Shown here: positions 55,805 to 64,000 of the stretch, piece by piece
Layout: each line of letters opens with the position of its first letter
Position numbering within the stretch: position 1 is the first letter of the stretch
Source of the DNA: Beijerinckia sp. 28-YEA-48
Lineage (GTDB): Bacteria > Pseudomonadota > Alphaproteobacteria > Rhizobiales > Beijerinckiaceae
Reading direction: 5' to 3'
Length of the DNA stretch: 64,000 nt
Assembly: GCF_900104955.1 (NCBI RefSeq)
Contig: NZ_FNSI01000001.1
Location: forward strand, 124,001-188,000
Notes under the pieces: generated by a model
Database searches by the model: none
Seen by the model: only the letters and a program-made list of their open reading frames with translations
Told to the model about the DNA's origin: nothing
Position numbers and translations under genes: made by a program

Positions 55805-56196
55805 CGCGACTGCGCCGTATCGTGGTATTTGCAGCGGTTGGCGTCGGAGCTGCAACCGTCTATTTTCTTTGTGCGATGGCATTGCTGCGGGTTGGCGTCA
55901 GGCCGGCGGCGTTAACCTCGCTGATCGCCTATGCGATATCCGGTGTTTTTTCGTATCTCGGGCATCGGTTGTTCACCTTCCAGTCGAGTGCACCGCATGG
56001 ACGAACACTGCCACGTTTCGTTCTGGCCAATGCGACGGGGTATCTTATTGCTGTTCTGGTGCCGTTGCTGTTGACGGATGTGATGAATTGGCCACCGCTC
56101 ATAGCTACGGTTCTCGTTTGTGTCGCTGTCCCGGCGACCAATTTCATTTTGCTGACAATGTTTGTTTTCTGGAAACCGGCGAACGTTCGGTTTTAG
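55801..56196 (+). CDS. GtrA-family membrane protein
   Basis: The 131-residue protein has four membrane helices in the GtrA pattern (IVVFAAVGVGAATVYFLCAM, ISGVFSYLGHRLFTFQS, ATGYLIAVLVPLLLTDVM, ATNFILLTMFVFWKP). GtrA is thought to flip polyprenyl-linked sugars across the inner membrane. The start GTG 55801 overlaps the methyltransferase stop. It completes a GtrA/GtrB/GT-C set. Confidence 0.88.
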   Translation: MTRLRRIVVFAAVGVGAATVYFLCAMALLRVGVRPAALTSLIAYAISGVFSYLGHRLFTFQSSAPHGRTLPRFVLANATGYLIAVLVPLLLTDVMNWPPLIATVLVCVAVPATNFILLTMFVFWKPANVRF

Positions 56197-56261
56197 CCGG
56201 AGCCTCGGAGGCTTGCATCCGGCTGACGCACATGAGCCAATAACGCTCCGGGATCCGAATC

Positions 56262-57173
56262 ATGCGACGCAAGTTCCAAACTCTCGACGTCTTCACCGAG
56301 CAGCGTTTCGGGGGCAATCCGTTGGCGGTTGTCGTCGAGAGCGAGGGGCTGTCGGGCGAAGACATGCAGCGTATCGCGCGCGAGTTCAATCTGTCGGAGA
56401 CGATCTTTCTGCTTGAAGCGCGTGATCCGGTGAATACGGCGCGTGTTCGCATTTTCACGCCGGGGGCTGAACTTCCCTTCGCCGGGCATCCGACGATCGG
56501 AGCGGCGGTGGCAATAGGCCTGATCAAAGCGCCGCGCCTTATTCAGGTGCAGGACATCGGTCTTATGATCGAGGAGGAGATCGGTACAGTCTCCTGCACG
56601 GTGCGTCAGCGCAAGGGGCGGCCGCCTGAGGCGGAATTCATCCTGCCGCATCTGCCGCAGCGCATCGGCGAAACAGGGGCGCGGGCCGATGTGGCGCGGG
56701 CACTGTCGCTTGAGGCCAGCGACATCGGTTTCGATGAACATGAGATGGGCGTGTGGTCCGCCGGCGTGGCGCTGAGCTTCGTACCGGTTGCCTCGCTTGC
56801 CGCGATTGCGCATGCGCGGGTCAATCAGGCGTATTGGGACGCAGCCTTCCCCGGGGAAGGTGAGTTTGGTGTTTTTCTCTATACCAAACAGGTTTCGGAA
56901 GACGGGCATCATGTACATGCGCGCATGTTCGCGCCGAGGCTCGGTATCGCCGAGGATCCAGCGACCGGTTCGGCGGCGGCGGCTTTCGCGGGCGTCTGCA
57001 TGGCCTATGAAAGGCCTGAGGATGGCGAACATGTCATCGTCATCGAACAGGGCTATGAGATGGGGCGACCGAGCCAGATCATCTTGAAGCTGAATGTCAT
57101 GGATGGGATTTTACAGAGCGCAGCTATTGGTGGGGCGGTCGTGCCGGTCATGGAAGGCACGATTGAAACATGA
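56262..57173 (+). CDS. PhzF-family isomerase/epimerase
   Basis: The 303-residue protein has the PhzF motifs FTEQRFGGNPLAVV, catalytic E46 in NLSETIFL, LPFAGHPTIGAAVA and EDPATGSAAAAFAG. Substrate is unknown in most PhzF members. The TGA overlaps the ATG of the following Nudix gene by 4 bases, so the two act in one transcript. Confidence 0.9.
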   Translation: MRRKFQTLDVFTEQRFGGNPLAVVVESEGLSGEDMQRIAREFNLSETIFLLEARDPVNTARVRIFTPGAELPFAGHPTIGAAVAIGLIKAPRLIQVQDIGLMIEEEIGTVSCTVRQRKGRPPEAEFILPHLPQRIGETGARADVARALSLEASDIGFDEHEMGVWSAGVALSFVPVASLAAIAHARVNQAYWDAAFPGEGEFGVFLYTKQVSEDGHHVHARMFAPRLGIAEDPATGSAAAAFAGVCMAYERPEDGEHVIVIEQGYEMGRPSQIILKLNVMDGILQSAAIGGAVVPVMEGTIET

Positions 57174-57907
57174 ATGTGACAATTGAGGCCGTTGACGCCA
57201 TCGAGAGCACTTATGTGCCGCGCGAATGGGCTTTTGCACTCGAGCGAAAAGCGGAGATCGATGCCCACTGGGCCAAGCTGACGACGCAGAAGCCGCTGCT
57301 CTATGATGGGCGTGTGCTGTTAATGGATCACTGGGAGATCGTCGAGCGCAACGGCATGCGTGTATTGCGGACGCGGCATTTTTCGACGGACTATCGCAGT
57401 TTTCTGGCCTGGCGTGATTTCGGCTTTCCGGATCCTGCGGTCAGGAATTGTTTCGCGGCGGCGGCTCTGTTGTCGCGTGATGACGTCTTTTTGTTGGGCG
57501 AAATGGCAAGCCATACCGCCAATGCGGGCAAAGTCTATTTCGCGGCGGGCACGCCCGATATGGGAGACGTGCAGGGCGATGAAGCCGGCGCACGCGTCGA
57601 TCTTGCCGGCAGCGTGTTGCGCGAACTCGCGGAGGAAACCGGGATTACGGCCGAGCAGGTGCAGTGCGAGGCGCGTTGGACCGTGGTGTTCGAAGGGCCA
57701 CGCGTTGGCTGTATGAAGATCGTGCGCTCGCCGCTCGATGCGGCGGCGCTCATGGCGCAGGTTGATCAGTTTCTTCGTTCTGATCCGCAAGCGGAACTGG
57801 TGCGGCTGCATCAGGTGAGCACGAATGGCGATCTACGGCCAGACATCATGCCTGGCTTCATCATCGCCTATCTTGATCGGATGTTGGGGCAAATCGCATT
57901 TCGATAG
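57170..57907 (+). CDS. Nudix hydrolase
   Basis: The 245-residue protein carries a Nudix box around residues 134-160 with the core R151-E-L-A-E-E156-TGI. A family-specific N-terminal domain of about 90 residues precedes it. Substrate is unknown. The last residues (QIAFR) and the TAG stop are encoded by the left arm of a dispersed repeat copy, so the original C-terminus may have been replaced. Confidence 0.85.
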   Translation: MNVTIEAVDAIESTYVPREWAFALERKAEIDAHWAKLTTQKPLLYDGRVLLMDHWEIVERNGMRVLRTRHFSTDYRSFLAWRDFGFPDPAVRNCFAAAALLSRDDVFLLGEMASHTANAGKVYFAAGTPDMGDVQGDEAGARVDLAGSVLRELAEETGITAEQVQCEARWTVVFEGPRVGCMKIVRSPLDAAALMAQVDQFLRSDPQAELVRLHQVSTNGDLRPDIMPGFIIAYLDRMLGQIAFR

Positions 57908-57987
57908 AAACGCGATTTTGCCTGGCGCGTTTGTTTTGACGCGTCTTCATGGCGCTCGGCGATTCCGCCGAGCTGTGAAACGCTATC
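57888..57987 (+). repeat. Dispersed repeat, copy I (forward, full)
   Basis: Hairpin 1 is GGCAAATCGCATTTCGATAG with return arm AAACGCGATTTTGCC. The spacer has TTTTGACGCGTCTTCATGGCG. Hairpin 2 is CTCGGC-GATTCC-GCCGAG and the end is TGTGAAACGCTATCG. The loop of hairpin 1 supplies the TAG stop of the Nudix gene. Confidence 0.87.
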
Positions 57988-58000
57988 GCTCGCGCGTCAT

Positions 58001-58381
58001 TCAGCTGGCCGGATAACCATGGCGGGCGCGGCTGGCGCGCACCAAAGCGCGGGCTTCACCATCACGACCGGCCTGGCACGCCGCCGAAGCGCGATCGATA
58101 TCGCCCTTGATCTGGTTGTAGACCGATTGATTGACGTTGCCGGTCTGGCGGTCGTTGTCCTGGATCGCCTGCCAGCGCGCGACCTCGCCGGCGCAGCCCG
58201 AACCTTCCGGCATGCGAAAACTTGCAGGGGTGACGCTCGAATAGGTTTCAGCCGGCCCGGTCGCGGCGGCGTTGACCTGTGGTTGCGTGGTGTTGCAGCC
58301 GGTGAGGAGGACGGTTGAGAGGAGAAGAACGGGCAATGATTTACGCAAATTGATGGAACGCGGAGGGAATGGCGTGATCAT
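58001..58381 (-). CDS. Small lipoprotein of unknown function
   Basis: The 126-residue product has a lipobox LLSTVLLTGC with the lipidated cysteine near residue 29. Two further cysteines in the mature part (GSGCAGEV, SAACQAG) may pair. The C-terminal half is helical and charged. It is divergent from the TctC gene at 58521 across a 139-bp gap. I do not recognise the family. Confidence 0.7.
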   Translation of the reverse strand: MITPFPPRSINLRKSLPVLLLSTVLLTGCNTTQPQVNAAATGPAETYSSVTPASFRMPEGSGCAGEVARWQAIQDNDRQTGNVNQSVYNQIKGDIDRASAACQAGRDGEARALVRASRARHGYPAS

Positions 58382-58520
58382 CGTTGGCCTCGTGTTGGCT
58401 GTAGGACCAAACTAGCGCGTGGATAGCGAGGCGACAACCAGCGGCGCGCCGTTAAAACCGTTTGGGATCGGCGCGGGGGCGGTTAAGCTGCCTACGACAT
58501 AAGGCGAGGGAGGCGCGCCA

Positions 58521-59489
58521 ATGCCGATTAAAATCTTGTATCTATTCGCGGCGATTGTCGTTGCGCTCGGCTGTGGGCCAGTCGCGGCGCAGACCTATCC
58601 GGATCGGCCGGTGAAGATCATCGTGCCATCGTCGCCAGGCGGCGGCTTCGATGTTGTTGGCCGGGTGTTGGCGGAGCGGTTGCAGCGCATTTATGGGCAG
58701 GGCTTCGTCGTTGAAAACCGAACAGGGGCCGGCACGCTGGTTGGCACCGAAGCGGTGATGCAGGCGCCCGCGGATGGTTACACCTTGTTGATCGGCGGCC
58801 TGTCGAACATGGCGCTCAATCCTGGGCTTTACGCCAAGATTGCTTATGATCCGGTGAAGGATTTTACGCCGCTCGGTCTTGTGGTGAGTTGGTCCTACAC
58901 GCTGATCGCCCGCAAGGACGCGCCTTACACGGATTTGCGCGCCATGATCGACTACGCGCGCGCCAATCCGGAAAAGGTCACGGTCGGCTATGGCAAGGGA
59001 TCGGGCCAGCATATCGCCATCGCGGCGCTGGAGAACGCCACGGGGGTAAAGTTTCTCTATGTGCCTTATCGGGGTGCGCAGCCGGTCTATCAGGATTTGT
59101 TGAGTGGCCGGATCGATCTGTATTTCGACAATTCGCAAACGGCGATGCCGCACGTGGAGGGCAAAGCGGTGATCCCGCTCGCCGTGTCGTCACGGATGCG
59201 GCAAGTGTTCCACCCCGATGTGCCGACGGTCGCTGAAACCGGCTTGACGCCCATGGATATGGAAACCTGGTTCGGTCTTTACGCGCCAGCGGCGACGCCG
59301 AAGTCTATTGTCGAAACCCTGCGTGCCTCGGTCTCGAAGATCGCCGTTGATCCAGAGGTCATGGCTTTGTTTCGGAAGATCGGCGGGCGGCCGCTCGATA
59401 TGACGCCGCAGGAGACGGAGACATTCGTCCGCATTGAGCTTGAGCGCTGGACGAAGCTGCTCAAAACCATTGGCGTGACGGCGGATTGA
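58521..59489 (+). CDS. Bug/TctC-type periplasmic solute receptor, tandem copy 1
   Basis: The 322-residue product has a signal peptide ending VAAQ, then TYPDRPVKIIVPSSPGGGFDVVGRV and FVVENRTGAGTLVGTEAV. GAGGGAGGCGCGCCA precedes ATG 58521. The shared GAGTLVGTEA element groups it with the next gene. No TctAB is present. Confidence 0.9.
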   Translation: MPIKILYLFAAIVVALGCGPVAAQTYPDRPVKIIVPSSPGGGFDVVGRVLAERLQRIYGQGFVVENRTGAGTLVGTEAVMQAPADGYTLLIGGLSNMALNPGLYAKIAYDPVKDFTPLGLVVSWSYTLIARKDAPYTDLRAMIDYARANPEKVTVGYGKGSGQHIAIAALENATGVKFLYVPYRGAQPVYQDLLSGRIDLYFDNSQTAMPHVEGKAVIPLAVSSRMRQVFHPDVPTVAETGLTPMDMETWFGLYAPAATPKSIVETLRASVSKIAVDPEVMALFRKIGGRPLDMTPQETETFVRIELERWTKLLKTIGVTAD

Positions 59490-59501
59490 AGGGGAGCGTC
59501 C

Positions 59502-59607
59502 CTATAGCGTTTCACAGCTCGACGGAATCGTCGAGCGCCATGAAGACGCGTCCAAATAAGAGGATCTAAGCAAAATCACCTTTCTACCGAAACGTGATTT
59601 GCTCTAG
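59502..59607 (-). repeat. Dispersed repeat, copy J (reverse, full)
   Basis: On the plus strand: TATAGCGTTTCACAG, hairpin 2 CTCGACGGAATCGTCGAG, spacer CGCCATGAAGACGCGTCCAA, hairpin 1 ATCACCTTTCTACCGAAACG with TGATTTGCTCTAG. It lies between two TctC genes of the same orientation. Confidence 0.87.
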
Positions 59608-59630
59608 GGCGCAGAGGAGGGGAGTGAGTG

Positions 59631-60611
59631 ATGGGTGTGATCAAGCGTAGTGCATTGGCTTTGACGGTGGTGGTCTCAGCTTTCGCGGCCAGCTTCGTGC
59701 AGGCGCAGACTTTTCCGGATCATCCGCTGAAACTGATCGTGCCGCAGCCGCCCGGCGGTGGCTTTGATACAGCGGCGCGTATTATCGCCGACCGCATGGG
59801 GCCGCTCCTCGGCCAGCCGATCATTGTCGAAAATCGCACGGGTGCCGGCACCTTGGTTGGCACGGAAGCGGCGGCGAAGGCGCCGGCCGATGGTTACACC
59901 CTGTTGCTCGGGGGGCTCGCCAATATCGCGCTTAATCCGGGGCTCTACGACAAGCTGAGCTATGATCCGCTGAAGGATTTCAAGCTCGTCGGTCTTGTCG
60001 TCGGTAATCCTTATATGCTGATTGCACGCCCCGGCTTGCCGCAAAAATCGCTGAAGGAGCTGATCGACTACGCACGGGCCAATCCGGAGAAAATAACCTA
60101 TGCCTCCGGCGGTCGCGGGACCGGCCAGCATATCGGCATGGCGATCGTGGCGGAGCTTGCCGGGGTGAAGATGACCCATGTGCCCTATCGCGGCGCGCAG
60201 GCGGCCTATCAGGATATTCTCGGCGACCGCGTCGATCTGTTCTTCGACAATTGGGGCACGGCGCGTCCGCTCGTCGATGACAAGCGCGTCATCGCGCTCG
60301 CGGCCTCGACCGCGACCCGCCTGCCTGGTGCGCCTGATATCGCCACGATCAAGGAGTTGGGGATTGGCGATCTCGACATGGAGACATGGTTTGGTCTGTT
60401 CGTGCCTGCGGCGACACCAGCGCCGGTCTTGGAAAAGCTGCGCGCGGACGTACGCCAGGCCGGCACGCAGCCTGATGTCGTCGCCTTGTTTGAGAAGACC
60501 GGTGGCCGTTCGCTGAGTGGCATGCCGATTGGCGAGATGGAGGCGCTGGTGGCACGCGATGTCGCGACGTTCACCAAACTGATCCGTGCCGCCGGCATCA
60601 AAGCCGAGTGA
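59631..60611 (+). CDS. Bug/TctC-type periplasmic solute receptor, tandem copy 2
   Basis: The 326-residue product has a signal peptide ending VQAQ and the start TFPDHPLKLIVPQPPGGGFDTAARI, with GAGTLVGTEAAAKAPADGYTLLLGGLANIALNPGLYDKL. AGGAGGGGAG precedes ATG 59631 (GTG 59628 is an alternative). It is clearly related to tandem copy 1. Confidence 0.9.
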   Translation: MGVIKRSALALTVVVSAFAASFVQAQTFPDHPLKLIVPQPPGGGFDTAARIIADRMGPLLGQPIIVENRTGAGTLVGTEAAAKAPADGYTLLLGGLANIALNPGLYDKLSYDPLKDFKLVGLVVGNPYMLIARPGLPQKSLKELIDYARANPEKITYASGGRGTGQHIGMAIVAELAGVKMTHVPYRGAQAAYQDILGDRVDLFFDNWGTARPLVDDKRVIALAASTATRLPGAPDIATIKELGIGDLDMETWFGLFVPAATPAPVLEKLRADVRQAGTQPDVVALFEKTGGRSLSGMPIGEMEALVARDVATFTKLIRAAGIKAE

Positions 60612-60660
60612 CGACGACACAATTGATCACGACATGGGCATGGACAGAGGGAGAAGTTAT

Positions 60661-61629
60661 ATGCTCACGCGGCGATATTTCACGATAGGCACGGCGGCGG
60701 CTTGCGCCGCCGGCGTCGGGCCGGCCTGGGCGCAGAATTATCCGACACAGGATATCCGCTTTGTCTGTGGCTTTGCTGCGGGCAGCGGCGCCGATGTGAT
60801 CGTGCGCTTCTTCGCCGAGAAGATGAAGGCTTTGGCCAAGCGCAATATCATCGTCGAGAACAGAGTGGGCGCGGTCGGCAATATCGCCACCGAATATACG
60901 ATACGGGCCAAGCCCGATGGCCATACGGTCTATGTCACGGGCGGCAGTGCACTGGCGGCAGGACAGAGCATGATGAAGCAGCCGCCTTTCGACATCGGCA
61001 AGGCGTTGCAGACCGTCGGCACGATCAATCGACAACCTCTGATGATTGCGGTGCGCACCGACGCGCCGTGGAAGAGCCTGAGGGAGTTCGCTGAGGCGAT
61101 GCGCGCCAAGGGTAATCGCGCAAGTTATGGCACGGCCAATCCCTCAGCGCGTGTGGTGGGCGCCATGTTCACGAAACTGGCCGGCCTGGAAGCGATTGAA
61201 GTGCAGTATCGCACGGGTGCTGATTTTCTCAACGATCTGGCGGCCGGCAATATTGATTTTAGCATTGCAGATAATGTGATGGCGGTCGCGCAGGAGAAGG
61301 CCGGACGGCTGCGCAGCCTGGCGGTGTCGACGGCGGAACGCATGCAGGCGGCGCCCGAGTATCCGACGATGCGCGAAGAAGGCTTCGACACGAATCTTTC
61401 CGGCTGGTTTGCTGCTTTCGTGCCAGCCGACACGCCTAAGCCGATCGTGGCGCAGCTTAATGGCTGGCTCAATGAGGTTGTCTTGAGCCCGGAAGGCAAG
61501 GCCTTTCTCAATACATTCGCCAGCGACCCCTGGGCCAATACGCCGGAGGAGGCCCAGGCGCAGTTCTTGCGGGAGATCAAGAACTGGGAAGATTATGTGA
61601 AACTGGCGAACATCGAAAAGCAGGGCTGA
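60661..61629 (+). CDS. Bug/TctC-type periplasmic solute receptor, tandem copy 3
   Basis: With ATG 60661 the product has 322 residues. It begins MLTRRYFTIGTAAACAAGVG, a twin-arginine-like signal, then NYPTQDIRFVCGFAAGSGADVIVRF. It is more distant from copies 1 and 2 and lacks their GAGTLVG element. GGGAGAAG precedes the start. It converges on the CitE-like gene. Confidence 0.88.
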   Translation: MLTRRYFTIGTAAACAAGVGPAWAQNYPTQDIRFVCGFAAGSGADVIVRFFAEKMKALAKRNIIVENRVGAVGNIATEYTIRAKPDGHTVYVTGGSALAAGQSMMKQPPFDIGKALQTVGTINRQPLMIAVRTDAPWKSLREFAEAMRAKGNRASYGTANPSARVVGAMFTKLAGLEAIEVQYRTGADFLNDLAAGNIDFSIADNVMAVAQEKAGRLRSLAVSTAERMQAAPEYPTMREEGFDTNLSGWFAAFVPADTPKPIVAQLNGWLNEVVLSPEGKAFLNTFASDPWANTPEEAQAQFLREIKNWEDYVKLANIEKQG

Positions 61630-61633
61630 TATC

Positions 61634-62503
61634 TCAGCCCGCAATGGTGCGGGCCAAAAGCCGTTGCGCCTTGCGCAAATGCGGACGATCAACCATGGCG
61701 CCAGCGATCGAAAGAACGCCGGCGTCGGGATTGGCTTTGAAGGCGTCGACAATCGCCCGCGCCTTTTCGATCTCCTGCGGCTGTGGCGAAAACACGTCGT
61801 TGATAATCGCCACCTGATCGGGATGGATCGCCATCTTCGCCACAAAGCCATCGCGGCGTGCGGCGAGGCACTCGCGACGAAAGCCGTCGTGATCACGGAA
61901 ATTGGCGAAGACCGTGTCGATCGCGTCGACTTCAGCGCTGGCGGCGGCAAACAGCATGAGATTGCGCGCCAAAGCGAAAGGCGGCGTATAGGTCGCGTCC
62001 TCGAAACGATTGGTCTCGGCGCCGATGTCGGCGGCGAGATCCTCGGCGCCCCAGGTGATTGCCGACAGGCGTGTGCTTGAGGCGCGATAGCTGCCGAGAT
62101 GGAACATCGCCGCCGCCGTTTCGGTGACAATGGGCACGATCGCGATCGCGTGAGCGGGCAGGCCATGTTCGGCCTCGCGCACACCAAGTTTGACCGAGAG
62201 ATGTTGCACGTCGGTGCCGCCCTGCGCCTTTGGCAGCATGATGGCTGCTGGCGCGAGGGGGACGATTGCGTCGAGATCGGTGTCGGTGAGCCCGGTATCG
62301 AGCGCATTGACGCGCACGATCAGTTTGGGCGCGGCGGGACCACGATGGGCAGCGAGAAAAGCCGCGGCCCCCTCGCGCCCCTGTTGTTTGGCGCCTGCGG
62401 CGACGGAATCCTCCAGATCGAGGATCAATGCGTCGGCGCCGCTCGCCAGGGCTCGTTCGAGCTTGCGCGGACTGTCGGCCGGGACGAAGAGGAGGGAGCG
62501 CAT
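61634..62503 (-). CDS. CitE-like CoA ester lyase (HpcH/HpaI family)
   Basis: The 289-residue enzyme has the CitE start RSLLFVPADSPRKLERALASGADALILDLEDSVA, and metal and substrate residues in IMLPKAQ, IVPIVTETAAA and TWGAEDLAADIGAE. Stand-alone members cleave malyl-, citramalyl- or similar CoA esters. It starts 2 bp after the MaoC-type hydratase gene stop, so the two likely act in one CoA-thioester pathway. Confidence 0.9.
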   Translation of the reverse strand: MRSLLFVPADSPRKLERALASGADALILDLEDSVAAGAKQQGREGAAAFLAAHRGPAAPKLIVRVNALDTGLTDTDLDAIVPLAPAAIMLPKAQGGTDVQHLSVKLGVREAEHGLPAHAIAIVPIVTETAAAMFHLGSYRASSTRLSAITWGAEDLAADIGAETNRFEDATYTPPFALARNLMLFAAASAEVDAIDTVFANFRDHDGFRRECLAARRDGFVAKMAIHPDQVAIINDVFSPQPQEIEKARAIVDAFKANPDAGVLSIAGAMVDRPHLRKAQRLLARTIAG

Positions 62504-62505
62504 GC

Positions 62506-63006
62506 TCAGGCTTTGGGGCGTTTCAAGATGAAGGCCTGCCGTTTGGTTTCAGCGACAAGCGTACCATCCTGTTTGAACGCCTGGTGGTGAAATTCGACGA
62601 TACCGGCGTCGGGGCGCGATTTTGACTCGCGCTTGCCAAGGATTTCGGTGGTGCAATAAACGGTGTCGCCCTCGAACAGCGGATTGGGGAAGCGGGTTTC
62701 GGTCATGCCGAGATTGGCGATCGTGGTGCCGTTGGTGAGGTCGGTGACGGCGATGCCGATCATCAGGCCGAGGGTGAACAGCGAGTTCATCAGCGGCTGG
62801 CCCCAGTCGGTCTCCGTCTCGCAGAAATGCCGGTCCACATGCAGAGGCTGCGGATTCATCGTCATGTTGGAGAACAGCATATTGTCCATCTGGGTGACGG
62901 TGCGGGTCAGGCGATGTTTCCAGACCACGCCGACCTCGAAGTCCTCCAGATAGAGGCCACCACGCCAATGGCGCTTGTCGTCGGCGGTGATCGGTGTCTT
63001 GCTCAT
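62506..63006 (-). CDS. MaoC-family (hotdog) CoA hydratase
   Basis: The 166-residue protein has the MaoC-like pattern: WRGGLYLEDFEVG, TQMDNMLFSNMTMNPQPLHVD (hydratase region with Asp/His), and PLFEGDTVYCTTEILGKRESKSRPDAGIVEF. Length and partners resemble mesaconyl-CoA or beta-methylmalyl-CoA dehydratases. It is the first gene of the pair with the CitE-like lyase. ATG 63006 is preceded by GGAGACACC. Confidence 0.88.
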   Translation of the reverse strand: MSKTPITADDKRHWRGGLYLEDFEVGVVWKHRLTRTVTQMDNMLFSNMTMNPQPLHVDRHFCETETDWGQPLMNSLFTLGLMIGIAVTDLTNGTTIANLGMTETRFPNPLFEGDTVYCTTEILGKRESKSRPDAGIVEFHHQAFKQDGTLVAETKRQAFILKRPKA

Positions 63007-63150
63007 CCCGGGTGTCTCCTAATGATACAGGTGCGGGCCCTTTTAGTGGCCGAGTCTTAAACGGGCATTTACCATAAAATCCCATTCTAAGGGGCGGACT
63101 TACTTTGCCCGGCGGGCTGGCGAAGTGTCCAGACAGAGTTGCTGCCCATT

Positions 63151-64000
63151 ATGATTGTCCGTTCGTTCCTTGCCTGGTTTGAGACAGCAACCGTGGCGCA
63201 ACGTTCGCGTGCCGCTGGTGCCCTGGCGCGCGCCTATCTCGTTTCCGAGCTGAGCGAGGCGGATCGCGCCGATGCGTTGGTGGCGATGGCGGTTCTGCTG
63301 GATGACCCATCGTCGTCGGTGCGCCGGGAGCTTGCGGTGGCGCTGGCGACATCGGCTGATGCGCCCCATCACATTATCACGGCTCTTGCGGCCGATCAGC
63401 TGGAGGTGGCCTTGCCGATCCTCCAGCGCTCGCCCGTGTTGGCGGAAAGCGATCTGATCGATCTTGTGGCCACGGCCAGCGCCGAGGCGCAGGTGGTGAT
63501 CGCGCGGCGGTCCAGCGTGATGCCGATGCTGCGGGCCCTGCTGGCGGAAGTCGGCGGGCGCGACGCTGTTTTGGCGATCATCGATGCGCGCCTGAGCGAT
63601 GCCGTGCTGACGCGGCTGGTCGATCGCTTCGCTACCGATGGCGAAGTCCGGGAAGCCATTCTTCAATTGCCCGATCTGCCCGCGGATCTGCGCGCCCGCC
63701 TTGTCGGCGCGACAGCGCAGGCGTTGTCGGATTTCGTCGCCGGCTGTGCGTGGCTGCCGCAGGATCGGTTGGCGCGGCTGGCGCGCGAGGCTTGCGAACG
63801 TGGCGCGGTGATCATTGCCAGCGATAGCGATTATAGAGCCGATGACCTGCGCCGGCTGGTTCGACATTTACGTGACAGCCGGCAATTGACGGCGGCCCTG
63901 TTGCTTCGGTCGCTTCTCTCTGGCGACCGGCTGCTGCTTGAGGTGTCGCTGGCGGAGCTGTCGGGTTTCTCGGCTGAGCGCGTCGCCGGCCTGGTGCGGC
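63151..64000 (+). CDS. DUF2336-family protein (cut by window edge)
   Basis: The frame from ATG 63151 stays open to the last base, giving at least 283 residues. The sequence is rich in Ala, Leu, Arg and Asp and appears fully helical, with HEAT-like repeats (LLDDPSSSVRRELAVALATS, APHHIITALAADQLEVALPIL). These match the DUF2336 family of alphaproteobacteria, whose role is unknown. It is divergent from the MaoC gene across 144 bp. Confidence 0.82.
   Translation, partial: MIVRSFLAWFETATVAQRSRAAGALARAYLVSELSEADRADALVAMAVLLDDPSSSVRRELAVALATSADAPHHIITALAADQLEVALPILQRSPVLAESDLIDLVATASAEAQVVIARRSSVMPMLRALLAEVGGRDAVLAIIDARLSDAVLTRLVDRFATDGEVREAILQLPDLPADLRARLVGATAQALSDFVAGCAWLPQDRLARLAREACERGAVIIASDSDYRADDLRRLVRHLRDSRQLTAALLLRSLLSGDRLLLEVSLAELSGFSAERVAGLVR

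Overview
The window comes from the chromosome of a GC-rich alphaproteobacterium, most likely of the order Hyphomicrobiales (Rhizobiales). The clues are the thyA-folA-hflK-hflC-degP order, a circularly permuted two-piece tmRNA gene beside sspB, alphaproteobacterial DUF4169 and DUF2336 proteins, a FixJ-type response regulator, and five Bug/TctC-type solute receptors. The genus cannot be fixed from the sequence alone.

Layout. 1-4.6 kb: the end of an unknown gene, a Rieske oxygenase, a secreted amidohydrolase with a small secreted partner, and an unknown secreted protein. 4.6-11.9 kb: housekeeping genes miaA, serB, degP-type protease, hflC, hflK, folA and thyA. 12.1-18.0 kb: a complete branched-chain-amino-acid-type ABC importer with two tandem binding proteins. 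18.2-26.4 kb: a periplasmic rhodanese, a giant AsmA-like protein, RHH and DUF4169 proteins, SspB, the tmRNA gene and a TerC-family protein. 26.4-35.3 kb: a FixLJ-type two-component pair behind a TctC receptor, a GlcD-type dehydrogenase, an AraC regulator, and a divergent GlcF plus vanillyl-alcohol-oxidase-type flavoprotein operon. 35.3-38.6 kb: an accessory patch with a GIY-YIG protein between inverted repeats, a broken GntR/FCD regulator and an AT-richer KAP-family P-loop NTPase gene. 38.6-43.2 kb: the ilvB-ilvN-lysE-ilvC branched-chain amino acid region, preceded by an attenuator with its own leader peptide. 43.3-47.0 kb: a NitT/TauT-type ABC importer with a TctC gene inserted in it. 47.2-56.2 kb: a surface-glycan or lipid modification cluster (desaturase, methyltransferases, three tandem polytopic GT-C-like paralogs, GtrB- and GtrA-like proteins). 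56.3-64 kb: PhzF and Nudix proteins, a small lipoprotein, three tandem TctC receptors, a CitE-like lyase, a MaoC hydratase and the start of a DUF2336 protein.

The most unusual structure is a dispersed intergenic repeat of about 100 bp with two hairpins, present in ten full or partial copies in both orientations. Both hairpins keep their pairing through compensatory base changes, and several copies supply the stop codon or last residues of the adjacent gene (MiaA, the Nudix protein, the Rieske oxygenase, the TerC protein). Other points of interest are the ilv leader peptide and attenuator, the ssrA-sspB adjacency, the triplicated GT-C-like genes, and the GIY-YIG cassette.

All functional names rest on motif and family recognition by eye. 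No database search was run.
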